Source: Solenopsis invicta
Taxonomy: Eukaryota > Arthropoda > Insecta > Hymenoptera > Formicidae
DNA: 64,000 nt
Direction of reading: 5' to 3'
NCBI RefSeq assembly: GCF_016802725.1
Contig: NC_052665.1
Location: 3,968,001 to 4,032,000 of the forward strand
Below the pieces are notes generated by a model, which ran no database searches, was not told where the DNA came from, and saw only the letters and a program-made list of their open reading frames with translations. Of this stretch, positions 14,701 through 26,240 are shown piece by piece. A program made the translations under genes and the position numbers. The first letter of the stretch is position 1; the number at the start of each line of letters is the position of its first letter.

Positions 14701-17700
14701 ATCGTGAAGATTACTTATCATATTGTTTATTTATTACACGATGCTCGCAATAAACGATTAGTAAAATCCTTTTATGGAGCGTTTATCAAAATAAAAATAT
14801 TGTAAAATAATCTAGTCCGTAAGAATAGGTATCGGAACAGAATGATATTTGTTTCGAGAGCTTTATTATCTCTCGTGAAAGGTACGTGTTCATTTTTGAG
14901 TTTCGGTGATGGTAGCCTGATAGAATAATTCATACAGGTTGCGAACATTTATTTTGTTCATCGCGCGCTATACGCATATTGGAGGATGCAGTCCGGGTAA
15001 TCCAATAAAGTCAATTATTCTATGGGGAATATTCCATTGTAGGAATATCGACGAATCATCGACGGCAGCGGGTGACTCGCTTTGTGGAAGGGATTGCGAA
15101 AGAACGAAAAAATCAAATTCCGTTGAAATTTCGGTGCAGATCGACGGTGGTGCGACGTGCTCAGACTTTTAACATAGCTAGAAACCGACACGTATGCGTA
15201 CTTCCCAGTGCGGGTATGTCTAATATCGTTACAGACGTAGGAACTATCGCACTAAACATCTTTCTGATCAAAGTTTATCTCAAACGAAAATACGAACGTA
15301 TCGGAAAAATATTTAGTTGAATCGTGTCAAAAAATACAAAGTCAGAAAGAAAAGTAAGTTGCGAGAAAAATTTCTATAAATTTCTATAAAGATACAACTT
15401 TGTATTGATACAATTGGAAATCGATATTTTTGTAATTATTGTATATTTGTGATTTTTCATGTTATTTTTAGAGTAAATAATAATAGATTAAATATATTTT
15501 TTAACCTTTTATCACAATATGAATGACTTAACTTCTATCGCTAATTAAAAGGCCGATTGAACACAAAGTGCACTGAATATTCTAACGCGTAACATGAGTT
15601 AATTGACGTTTGATGCAAATGGCCTTTAATGAGATTCCGCAAATCGTTTTCAAATAATCATTCACATAGTACTCGACATCAAATTTCGAAAGGGGGTGAT
15701 TCCAACGATGTCTGCACTGCAAAATACATGTGTGCAGTTTGTTATTAAGTTACATCATGAAAGACTATAAATAATTTTTTTTACTCAATAATATTATTCG
15801 TTATTCTAAAAAGTGTGTACATTTAATTCTGATATTCTATTTGAGGTATTTTATTATTTATTCGTTTTTAAACAGAATGATAAGTTCATCTATAAACATT
15901 ACACAATAATTATAACGTACGATTTATAGATCTTGTATTAGCAATTTTATAAGACTTATCCGATTATATAAAATAAATTTTCAGACTATATTAGATTATT
16001 TAATTTTCGTAAAAAAGTATTGTATCAGAATAAACGTTAAAAATTTATTTTTAACAGAAATATTCGTTTATCGTTAGAAAACAATATTTTATAATAGCAA
16101 TAATGAGATAAATAAATATCCACAAACTTTAAAAACCTGTTAAAAATAAAAGTCTATTTCTAGATATTTTTTAATGGAATAAAAATTGATTTTTGTTTTC
16201 AATTGATGCCCTTTTATATGCAGAGAGTATAACTTTTTATATATCTTAATAATTACAGTTAATGTATATATTGGCTTTCATTAATAAAATTTAAAATAAA
16301 TTAATTTTACTACTTTGATTTTACAACTTTAATACAACATTTAATTTTATTCAGTAGAACTTTTTACACTATTTTTTTTATACTGCTTCAATAACTCTTT
16401 ATACTGCCTTTATAAAATATTCATATCTCTCTACTTCTACTTTTACATTTATTTAAATTATTATATAATTTGTGTTAATTGTATTTGATCGAATTTATTG
16501 TAAATAAGAATAATACACAATACGCAATAGTCAAACAACCTGTGCAACCTCATGGTAATTATTGATTTTATTTGACGTCATCAACAACGTATATCTTGCA
16601 TTTATAATTACAACCATTCAAACGTTCAACATTCGTGAAAATTGCAACAAGGCAACATTATTATTTATATAACTTGTATAATTTGACGCTCTGTAATATT
16701 TTATAAAAGGTCGATACATAATATTATATATTGTATAATTATCAACCACAACATATATACACACTTAAAACGATTTGTGACACAATAATAAATGCTAAAA
16801 TAAACTATTAAATTTAATTTTGATAAAAAAAATTTATAACTATTTCTGATTTCTAAAAATCAAGAAGTCTTCAAACAGCTAACAAGTTACACACAATCGC
16901 CATTCTTCAGCTGAACAAAGAGAAAAGCATGTGTGCGCATAAAGATTCGAGTGGTTTCTCTTCATCAAGATCGAGTCAACGGACAAATATGCTAACGACT
17001 CTCTGTGAGGTTAATGAGTCTTTTGAGTGAGGCTACTCTCTTGTCGTATGGCTCTTCAGTAGACTAGCCAATTGCGGAACTACGTCAGGAACTCGTGACT
17101 TGAAGAATCTACGGAAGACCTATATATAAACCTTCGATAAACGTGAGGAGGAGAGATGCCTGCCTTGCATGACACTGCTGATAACAAAACTGATTTGAGT
17201 TTTAATCACAGCTTCATATAAGATAACTGTCTTTTCTTGCTTTTCTTTCTTAAAGGAATGAAAGAACGAAAAGTTTACAAATATTTTAACAAGATGATCA
17301 AAATAGAATATATATATTGTACTTTTCATTATTATTATATTGCTAAAATTCTTAGGAAATTTTGAAATGAAAAGGATATTCCTGGTAATTAGAACGTCTG
17401 GGATAAAATAGATAATGTGTGAAACTAAATTATTCACAATAAATCATCCATAATAAAATTTGTAGAGTTCATAGAGACATTAGATACGAATCCATTTAAA
17501 GTAAATTTTATGAGTAAAAATATATTTAATTCATTTTAATTCTGGTTCTTTCTTATATATAAATAGTTTTTTCCCCAAGAAATGTAATATGCTTGCGTAA
17601 GATATTCTATATGTATTTAACGGGGAAAACCGAAAAGCATAATATGAAGGATTAACCCAGCGCCAGTTATAGTAGCAAACTCTCGCAGAATGTGCTCTGA

Positions 17701-19094
17701 TACAATGTTCAAGAGTAATATTGTATTACGTTAAATAAAATTCATGACCCGAGCTTCTTTACAGCTATTAAAAAAGGAAAGAAAAAAAAGATATCAACGG
17801 CACCAAAAAAAAAAAAAAAAATGGGTTAACTCGGAAAACTTCGCGCCACTACTAATTTCCCTATCTCGATGAAAAAAAAATACAATTTATATCTCGCTTG
17901 ACAAAGTGGGTGTTCTTTTTGACTGGTTATCGCGTGCCCATCTGGCTCCGTCCATTGCCTCGGAGCAGACGAAGCCGCAGGAAGCCACGCGAATGCAAAT
18001 TAATGTTCGAACGTTATACGCGCGATAGGGGAGCGTTATGCGGCGTAGCGCGGCGCGTTTACGTCGGCCTGGCCGGTTCGTCGTTTCTTTATCTTTATCG
18101 CTACGGGAACGGCCGAGGAACCAGACTGTCGAGAACTGACTCCGAGAGTTCGTTTTCGTGGTGGCTGCACCGGCGCGCTCCACTCTCTGAAACCGCGCCC
18201 CTTTCCGCATAATGAGCTCGTTTGTATCGCCTTTATTGGAGAAAGAGACTATATTCCTGCTCCGAAGAGAGAATTTTCTTCCTCTTCCTTTCTTTCTTAG
18301 TTCCTCTGTCGTGTGCCGACATACTCCTACCTTTTTCGAGCACCATACCATTAACTGTTCGAGATCCTCGCAAACGATATTTAAATGTATCATAACCAGA
18401 GATGCGAGTTAGTTAAATAGTTTAGGAATATTTGCATATTTTATGTTACGTATAGTATTGACGAGTAATATTTATGAACAGGCCATCAATTAAAATTGCA
18501 CGGATATGTTCCATGAAATGAATAGCTTTTGCAATTACACGGACAGTACTCTATCTCTCGCTTTGTATATTTAATCACTTAACTTCTGCAGATGAAATCT
18601 CTGGTTAAAAATACATAGTTACTCTTACAAAAAAAAATCTTTGCCATTATTAAAGTTTATTTGTTCTTTTACAGCGCGAGTTTCTTCCTCTACTTTTCAT
18701 TAAAAAAAAAATAAAATAAATAAAGTTTAAATTCTCGAGTGGCGCGCGTAGAGCGAGAGTTCGATGAACTCGTGAGATAACACGGAAGTCAGGCCACTGA
18801 ATGCGAGGCATCTGATCTCATATTAATGCAACGAAGCATCTCGAGGAGCAACCCAATTTCTACTGGGTCAGATATTTTCCCGTGCTGTACCAGGCGCTAA
18901 TGCTGCAGTGCAACGCGGAGTCAACTCGCTGAATATCGCACGTGCTCGCGACGATATCTCGTGGAGCGCACGATAATTCACGCGGGAGCGGGCTATTAAT
19001 AATCTTTCTTGACTTTCGAGCAAAAGCCGCGCGCGAGGCAAGAATGGATGAAGAAGCGCCATGTGAGTGGAAGACTGAACAAGAGAAAGGGAAA

Positions 19095-19108
19095 GAGAGA
19101 GAGAGAGA
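19095..19108 (+). repeat. (GA)7 microsatellite
   Basis: Short GA run inside a purine-rich stretch. Confidence 0.85.
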
Positions 19109-20352
19109 CAAGAGACGCGAGCACGGGCGCTCATTACGTCGCCGTTCTCGTGGCGCGAGATGAATAATTAATAACGCGAAGGGCATGCGAGCCGCGCTTT
19201 TGTACTACAAAATAGTTTCGTGTAAGTCAGGCAGGTAGCAGGACATACCTGATGAGAATCGATAAGCGAACTTATTAAGCCATATGCATACGTGAACGTT
19301 TTTCTCAAGTAGGCCAGATCGTCAAATACTGACGTTTAAAATTCGTGGGTTTTTTTTCGTAAATGTAAAAAAAAAAATAGTTTCGCGAAAAAGGCCATTC
19401 TCGTGAATTAAACAGTTGCGACAATTTGTTACAATTGTGCCTTGTCAATTAGTCAAGTTAAATTTTTTTAATTAAATAAGTGAATAGCCGGAATTATTTA
19501 ATTGAAGAATAAAATTGAATCCAAGCGATTTAAAAGGTTTACTCTTTCACTGTTAAAAATGCTTCTAAATTACCAGATTTTTCGTAACGTTTACAGAAAA
19601 AATCAGAGTGCATCAAGGAATGTACGATTGTGGAAAAAGTGAGAGATGATTTTTCTATACATTTTGCATTTTGTAAAAATAATCAACAAGTCCATGTGCC
19701 TTACGTATTCGAGTTTACATCACGGAATAACTTGGTTTTGGTAGAAACGTAAAATGCGGGCGCATATGTTATAAGTAGATGGATCGCTGAAGTAGTGATA
19801 ATATAAAAGTATATGTCGTAACTCTCTCTCGCAGGATGGGCTATTGCAACGAGCTACTGACGTCATAAACAACTCAGAAAACTTCGATTGTGAAACTTTT
19901 CTATGGATAAGGTGGCAAGACGACAGAGCGCAGAGATTCCCAATATGCGTTATACGTCGCGTTCGCCCCAGTCCGGAAACAAATGTCACTGAGCTATTAA
20001 AACTTCTAAACTCGCCGTCAGATCGAACGTAAATAATGCTCTCTCTCCGCTAGCACTAACCTGATTTATCGACGTTTCTAACTTGGCTCTACTATCGGCG
20101 GGATTGCTGCGAAGGAAGCACGACGGTTGATATTTGTCTCGGCAAACACGGGACGACGAGGGAGAGAACTTGGAGATAATTAAATCTCGTAGCGTCGCGT
20201 ATGCCGTAATTACGCACAATAAAACATGGATCCTTATCAAGGTGAAATTATTTCTTGCTGGTGTGTCGTGTCGAACGTTTTGTTACCGCGCTCTCAACAG
20301 AACTTTGAAGTTGTGCTATTCTTTCAAATTGATAATAATTGGTAATCAGTGA

Positions 20353-20521
20353 GTAGTCCGTACATTTTTCTACATTAAACAAAAAAGATCCGAGCCTAAC
20401 GCGCGCGTGCCTAAAATTAATAAAAAAGTTTTTACCTACATTTTAAAGTTACATCAAATGTTTGCATCTTCCTCGAAACAAACTTTATGTGGGTTAGACG
20501 TTTCTTGCATAGCTATGGCCA
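20353..20521 (+). repeat. Dispersed repeat, copy A (partial)
   Basis: It shares with 56,930-57,097, in the same orientation, the blocks TTTTTCTACAYTAAACAAAA, AAGATCCRAGCCTA, AAATTAATAAAAAA, TTTTTCTCGAAAC-like, and TGGGTTRGACGTTTCTTGCA followed by TARCTATGGCC. The two copies lie 36.6 kb apart with about 70-75 percent identity by eye. Copy A lacks the left inverted terminus seen in copy B. Confidence 0.75.
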
Positions 20522-21336
20522 ATTGATGACAGAAATTTAAGTTTATTTAAGTCGTACGCGAACTTAAATAATCTAGATCGAAACTTGGAAAATAATAGCA
20601 AAGAGAAAATTTTAGAAAACTTTCGTCTTCGCGAAATACCGAATTTCCCTCTTTCCTAACGCGCGCAATATATTGTTTACGATATGCGCTGGATCCTGTT
20701 CGTTTTCACAATTCATACCTAAGACAACGGCACGTGCCGGAAAAAGCGATGCGTCACAACGCTTTCCGCCGTGCGGGCGAGTCCCGCGGAGCTGCAGACA
20801 GCGCGCACGGGAGTAATCGTAAAATACGGATATACCGCCGACGGGCGTGTTGGCGCATGCATCTCGAATGCAGCCGAGAACGCAGATTGCAGGTGTCAGC
20901 GGCTCGGCGGTCCTACGGCGAACTTTCGCCAAGCAGTATTTCATAAAAGTCGACGCTCCGCGCACCGCAACGCGGGTAAAGCAACTATACCGCCGCCTTT
21001 TTTCCCCCATCATCCCTCGTTCGCCCTTGCAACCGCAGACTCCACCGGTTCTTACGGCGACGCGGTTGCTCGCGCAACAGCTAGTTTATTCAAATTTGAC
21101 GTAATGTTTTCGTACAGAATCTCGCACATCCGTCCGCACTCGGAAGACGTTCTCCTCGCTCCTTTGATAGCGCATATTGAATTCCGTGGTGATTTCTGGA
21201 TTCGGGATTCTTGAAAATATCACGCGCGTCAAAGGTAGATAAATAAACAAATCGTAAAATCAATTTAAATATAAATAAATTTACGTTTTTCAGTCTTAAA
21301 TAAAGTTAAAATAATTTAAATAAAACAATATATATA

Positions 21337-21597
21337 CATCGAGAAAAAATTCATTAAAAAGCTAAAATATTTAGTCCGATAGGATCATCTAAACATTAGG
21401 TTCGTTCAATAATTATTTAGTTGCACAACAAATATAATTTATTCATATCAGCCATTTGAATTTTTTATAAATAAAATTTTCTATAATAAAACTAAATATT
21501 GAGTTGGTTTAATAAAAAAATTTATTAAACCAATTCAATATTTAGTTAATCCTATCGGATTAAATATTTTACTTTTTCAACAAGCTTTTTTTCAATG
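21337..21597. mobile_element. Palindromic MITE with nested hairpins, 261 bp
   Basis: Ends CATCGAGAAAAAATTC (left) and CATTGAAAAAAAGC (right, complemented) match the TA-CA..GAGAAAAAA type. TA is present on the left but CA on the right. Arms continue inward: TAAAATATTTAGTCCGATAG (21,363-21,382) pairs with its complement in 21,549-21,571. An inner near-perfect stem lies at 21,490-21,547. The left arm from about 21,389 to 21,420 is also a diverged copy of that inner stem, so the element contains repeats within repeats. Confidence 0.75.
21490..21547. repeat. 27-bp near-perfect hairpin
   Basis: Arms 21,490-21,516 and 21,521-21,547 pair over 27 bases with one G/A difference, which would still be a G-U pair in RNA. 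The loop is only AAAA. The arm contains AAATATTGAGTTGGTTTAAT. Confidence 0.9.
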
Positions 21598-21918
21598 CAG
21601 TGATATAATCGGGGATAATTAGTTTTAAAAAGCTCAGTAACATTACAAAGTGGCCAATGTTTCACTTCATTAGAGTGTTAATATTAACGGACAGATCTCA
21701 ACCTTTTTTGAGCGATGTATCTCAAACAAGCAGCGGCCTACGTAAAACGAAGGCAACAAGTAATCTCGTGATGATACGTCGAATCCGATTCAACGTTAAA
21801 ACACGCCATCGAATATATCCGGATACGCTTTGCGTTACGAAATGGCTCGAAACAAAGCCGCTCCTGTGCAAAGTTTACAGCGATGCGTTATCCCGGCTAC
21901 GCTTTCCCGGAGCATGCG

Positions 21919-21960
21919 AGTGTGTGAGTGTGTGTGTGTGCGTGTGCGTGTGTGTACGTG
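21919..21960 (+). repeat. (GT)n microsatellite, interrupted
   Basis: Alternating GT with GC and AC steps, so it is purine-pyrimidine alternating and could adopt Z-DNA. Confidence 0.9.
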
Positions 21961-22204
21961 CGGTCGCGGGAAACAACCGACGTTTTCTGGATTCGCGATG
22001 ACATCCTTCTTTATGGCGACCGTCTGTGCGGATCGGCCGTGTGTCCACCGTTCTCGGCAAATAGCCCACGTCTTGGCTGGGGAAATCCTTCCTCACCGAA
22101 GACGAAGAAATACGAGCGAGAAACACGAGAGATGTCCCTTTCACTTTTGTTTCAGTTCGTAAAGACGATTCGCAAACGCGTGCAATTTTCTTTTTTCCCG
22201 AAAT

Positions 22205-22231
22205 ACACACACACACACACACACACACACA
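22205..22231 (+). repeat. (AC)13 microsatellite
   Basis: Uninterrupted AC run, followed by a degenerate ACGC tail. It lies about 250 bp from a GT array in the opposite orientation (21,919-21,960), so the two can pair. Confidence 0.95.
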
Positions 22232-22339
22232 ACACGCACGCATGCATACACGTAATGCTCTTGCGCGCGAACGAGTTAATAAGCATACTTGACACTTCCG
22301 TTAAGTCTTCTTGAAACTTTTCGACGGTTGGGCAAATAT

Positions 22340-22740
22340 TAATTTTCGCTGCGCTAACCGCGCCGCTCAGCTCGGTTCCGGCGATGACAATAAAGGAGAT
22401 GTAAGGACGGAGTTTGTAAAATTAATTTCAGCTCACCGAAACGATACAGACGCCAAGTATGCCAGTCATTATCACCGATAATAGTCATCGGCTGCAATTT
22501 CTCACGGCGGTTAAATATCCAATATACCAGAATATTTTACATCCGCGCGCGAGTGCAGACTGAAAGAACATAGATAAATGTTGAAAGTACCGGGCGCGCG
22601 ATAATAATTAATCATTTTCGTTCAATTATTAAAGACACACATAATCCCGCGCGATTATTGTCGCCTTTGTAGTGCGCCCCGTTCGCTCATTTATGCATGA
22701 CACTAATTAACGCAGATAATGCGAGTCGCCTCGCCCGTCT
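22340..22740. promoter_or_regulatory. Enhancer-like island (homeodomain-type sites)
   Basis: CpG-rich sequence is interleaved with homeodomain-type cores: TAATTAATC near 22,606, CAATTATT near 22,623, GATTATTG near 22,653, ACTAATTAA near 22,703, plus ATTTATGCATGA near 22,690. This mix of GC-rich DNA and ATTA cores resembles insect developmental enhancers. It is inference from composition only. Confidence 0.2.
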
Positions 22741-23180
22741 GTCGGTCCGACTGAAAATGCGCGCGCATTTTTCTCGTGGATTTTTATTCGGGAGAGGCAA
22801 AACGGCGGAGCGCACGTCGTAAATTATCGGCACGAGCTTCCTTTACGATCAAATCCACGACAGCGATGACATTGCGAGTCGAATTTAATAGCGTGTGTAC
22901 AGAGAAACGGAAAGCCGCTAGACAATCAATTTTTCCTTCGTCAAATGTAAAATATTCCAACGAGCCGGGATGGTAAGGACTGTCAACTGTTCGTCTTAGG
23001 GGAAACGTCCGTGCGTAACGTCAGTCGGAGAGATAGCTGAGGTAGACAGAAAAATGAAAAGCGGAAGAACGCAAGGCTCGGGATCTCGTAGCAGTCTCTA
23101 CAGTAAGAATTTGCATAGACAAACGTCATCGTCCACTGCGTTTCGAATCTTCGCGGCGACCGGCATTGACGTTATTTATC

Positions 23181-23205
23181 CTCTGTCTCTCTCTCTCTCT
23201 TTTCC
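23181..23205 (+). repeat. CT microsatellite
   Basis: CTCTGTCT followed by an uninterrupted CT run. Confidence 0.85.
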
Positions 23206-24562
23206 TTGCTCTGGATCTCTCTTCTTTGAACTAAACGGCATCCGAGAATTTCAACCGAGCAAGAGACGTCAGTGTCGTTTAACTGACGCAGTCGTTTTCT
23301 CTTTTTTCCCGTACATTTCCTTTTTCTGTACGCGGACATACTTGGAAAAATTCGCTTGATCGTCGTTCATCTAACCCCGAGAGAACATTTCGACAGTAAA
23401 AGAAGGTCGAAAGGTCCTCCATTATTACACCAGTTGTTACATCATCTCTTTTGAATAGTTCTATAAAGCCGAATGATCGAATTTATTTCAAAATTATTCA
23501 TCACGTCGAAAATATTGAATTGTCTATAAAATGCATTTTATACCTCGACTAATTCAGATTGTTCGACAAAATAACTGTATAACAGTTTGTAAATGATGAA
23601 TTTAATAGCCTTGAGGAAAAAAAAACAGCGAGGAAATTACATTTAATGCTATTTGTGCGAATAGGTATTGGAACGTTTCCTTTTTTTTTTATAAGCAGTG
23701 GTATAATTTAATAGCATCAATTCTAATTAGCTAAAGTTTAAAAAAGGAAGATGTAACTCGTGGAAAGAAAACTCGAATAAAAGAAACGGTGGGCGGTAGT
23801 CGTGAATGGACTTCACCGGTCTTATCGTTGTAATAGAAAGAATAACGTCGAACTCGATAGAAGCAGCCGGGCTGCAATAAACGAATTTCAATCTAGCGGC
23901 CTTTGTTTCGCGAATCAAGGAAGTGCCGAGACTTTTCGTACTTCTCAAAGATAAGAACCGCGATTCAATGGTAGATGAGAAAAAGCGATAGGAGAGGGAT
24001 GGCCGGAATGTGGGAGGGAAACAGAGAGAACGGCAAAAGTCAGAAGAAACAGCTCTCTCAATCCGCTTTTCATTGAGCACGCCGATTCTACCACGCTTCT
24101 AATTACATTACAAATACAAAGCCGGTCGGCTTTATTGAGTGAAAAAGTAAAATAAGTGGATATCCTGTATTCCCCTCTGACGAGGAGTAACTTAAAACAA
24201 AAGCTTGAAAAAAAATATGTATATAGAAAATTCAATACAAAAATACACAATATACAATGTTAGAACACTTTAAAGATTGATCGTCAAAGAATGCAAACGA
24301 TTAATTCGGAATATTAGATTTGGCGATCAAATAACTTTCTCGATTAAGGATTTGTGGCTGCATTAAAACAGCGATTACTTACCAAAGCAAATATTAAAGA
24401 GAATTCTCGTCTAGTCTAGATAGAACGAGAGTTTGCCCATTTTTTTGAGAATTTTTTTAAAAAAACTGCTGCACATATTTTTCTACGCTTTTTTTTCTGT
24501 TTACAATTTTGATACGGCTATATTTATTAGTTTTTATGTCATGTAAATTTAAAAACAAACGC

Positions 24563-24833
24563 ATTTTTCAAGCCGGCTGACACGATTTCTCAGAAACTAC
24601 TGAAGTTATCGACTTCGTTTGCATATGTAATATATTTTTTTCGTAATGTTAAATTCGATGAATTTTATTAAAAACGGATACTTTCTTTTTTAAACGGTGT
24701 CATTTTAATAATTTAAAATATTTTTTATTTATTCTGTTTCATGCAATAAACTAATATTTATTTTATATGTATACAAAAGTTTAAACGAAGAGTTTCAATA
24801 GTTTTTGAGAAAACATCAGTCGGCTTGAAAAAT
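24563..24833. mobile_element. MITE with about 45-bp inverted repeats (CAAGCCG-type)
   Basis: The left arm 24,563-24,609 reads ATTTTTCAAGCCGGCTGACA and continues to CTACTGAAG. The right arm 24,790-24,833, complemented, reads ATTTTTCAAGCCGACTGATG and continues to CTATTGAAA. Identity is roughly 80 percent by eye. No clear target duplication was found. The AT-rich interior carries no coding frame. Confidence 0.75.
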
Positions 24834-25390
24834 AATTTGGTTATTAAATTTACGTGTACTGTAAACACTAATAAATATGTAGTCATACCAAAAATTGTAG
24901 ATCTTTGCTAAATATGCACAAAAGTAGAGAAGAATATGTACAGCGATCTTGTTTTAAAAAATGCCTAAAAATAAATTATTTTTCGGCGATCGTAAAATTA
25001 ATTGCCAACTTTTTTTTAGAAAATATTTTTAAATTGACTTTACAGAATTTCAAATTTTTTTTACAAAATTAAAGTATTTACAAAAACAAAGAGAACGATT
25101 TCATGTTAACAACGAAAAATTTTTTAACATGTTTTTCGTTATTATTATAGCAAGAAATTGACCTGTCTTCTCTTTATTTCATGTGTATTTTAACTGTGTA
25201 AAAGAACTTGGAAATATATAAATTCAAAAATATTTTCTAATAAAAAAATTTATTTTAAGATTTTTTCAATATAATTTAGCGTGTGTATAAATATTGAATA
25301 TAAATTTCATATTTAATTTTAATATTTTATTAACCTTTTCTTTGACAATTTTTCTATTGAACGTATTTTACTGAATTTTAGTAGATGAAG

Positions 25391-25535
25391 ATTTTTAAAG
25401 TCGCTGATTACATATCTGAAATCAAAATTAATTAAATCAACATATCTTAACAGTTATTTTGCCCGCTATTTTAAATTTGCCATTAAAAATTTGTCAATTA
25501 TGAACACAGATCTAAAATCAGTGACTTCAAAAAAT
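25391..25535. repeat. Inverted-repeat relic (GTCGCTGATT type)
   Basis: Arms 25,391-25,430 and 25,496-25,535 pair imperfectly. The left arm reads AAAGTCGCTGATTACATATC, and the right arm, complemented, reads GAAGTCACTGATTTTAGATC. Similar sequence continues weakly outside both arms, so the whole relic may span about 25,360-25,565. Confidence 0.55.
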
Positions 25536-25969
25536 TTATATAGAGATTTTAAAGGTTTTTTTATTAACATTTTTATCGCAGCATACATTTTTTATAAAGT
25601 ACGTGCTAATTTTAACTGATTCTTTGTTTCAAACTTATAGTTAATAGAAAATAATTATATATTTGTGTTATTCAAATACACATAAATCTTAAAAACATAA
25701 CAATATCAAAATACGTAATAATATAAATCAATTATCAAAGACGTAAAAAGATAAAAAATTGTAGTAAAAAAGGTGACAAAAATCTTTTGTAGGTTTTTAT
25801 GAACAACGAATCAAATAGTGTTTCAGTATCTTAATATGATCAAAATTATTTTCTACGCATTGTATTAAACAATGCTCCGAAACGTATACATGGAATAGTG
25901 CCAGGCTCAATCGTCATAGTATTAAACAATTAATTATGCAACTGACAAATAAATAAATAAGTTGCTTAC

Positions 25970-26240
25970 CAATATAGTTGCTTTGCTATCGCACGATACT
26001 ATCCCGGCCTGCTCCTCCTCCTCCCTTGTCTCACGTTTGTCGTTTCCTCACGTACAAAGTTAATTCACACTATTCACTCGCGAAGAAAAGGTTAGACACA
26101 ATCATCATATCGCTAATTACCGAAATACGATGCTCGTGCATCGACAGTACGCCCGTCACTCCGACGATAATAGCACGCGACGCACGTTTTATTACGAAAG
26201 ATGTATGTTACATAGAAAGAGCGGCATGAAAAGACTGCGA
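25970..26240 (-). other. Possible minus-strand leader exon (divergent transcript)
   Basis: Read on the minus strand, a stretch richer in GC ends in CTATATTG|GTAAGC, a usable donor at 25,969-25,964, and is followed by AT-rich DNA. The exon start is not defined; the interval given is only the part nearest the donor. No clear coding frame is seen, so it would be untranslated leader or non-coding RNA. The donor sequence alone is expected several times by chance in 64 kb. The context, a mirror image of the plus-strand exon at 28,085, is the reason for listing it. Confidence 0.2.

Larger units (their letters stand above)
11557..20352. other. Intergenic-looking DNA, no gene supported
   Basis: It includes a long AT-rich tract (15,330-16,870) and CpG-richer segments at 13,440-13,900, 17,890-18,330 and 18,720-19,200. 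The 168-codon minus-strand frame at 17,887-18,393 is the longest in the window but is Arg/Ser/Thr-rich, overlaps plus-strand frames of the same quality and shows no domain. An A17 tract lies at 17,805-17,821. AATTTTTCTCAATG followed by TA at about 11,560-11,575 resembles a solo end of the GAGAAAAAA elements. Confidence 0.55.
20522..25969. other. Intergenic-looking DNA with MITEs, no gene supported
   Basis: A CpG-rich island at 20,700-21,200 is followed by the MITE at 21,337-21,597, GT and AC microsatellites, the enhancer-like island near 22,600, and then very AT-rich DNA from 24,200 to 25,970. That AT-rich part contains the TIR element (24,563-24,833) and an inverted-repeat relic (25,391-25,535). 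Open frames of 114-147 codons at 20,771-22,314 overlap on both strands and look like by-products of composition. Confidence 0.55.

Noticed and set aside
17887..18393. Longest open frame (168 codons, minus strand)
   Set aside because: No domain or motif, biased to Arg/Ser/Thr, and it overlaps plus-strand frames of equal quality in CpG-rich DNA.
24377..24400. Minus-strand donor TTG|GTAAGTAAT
   Set aside because: Sits in AT-rich DNA with no exon-like segment upstream; a donor this good is expected by chance.
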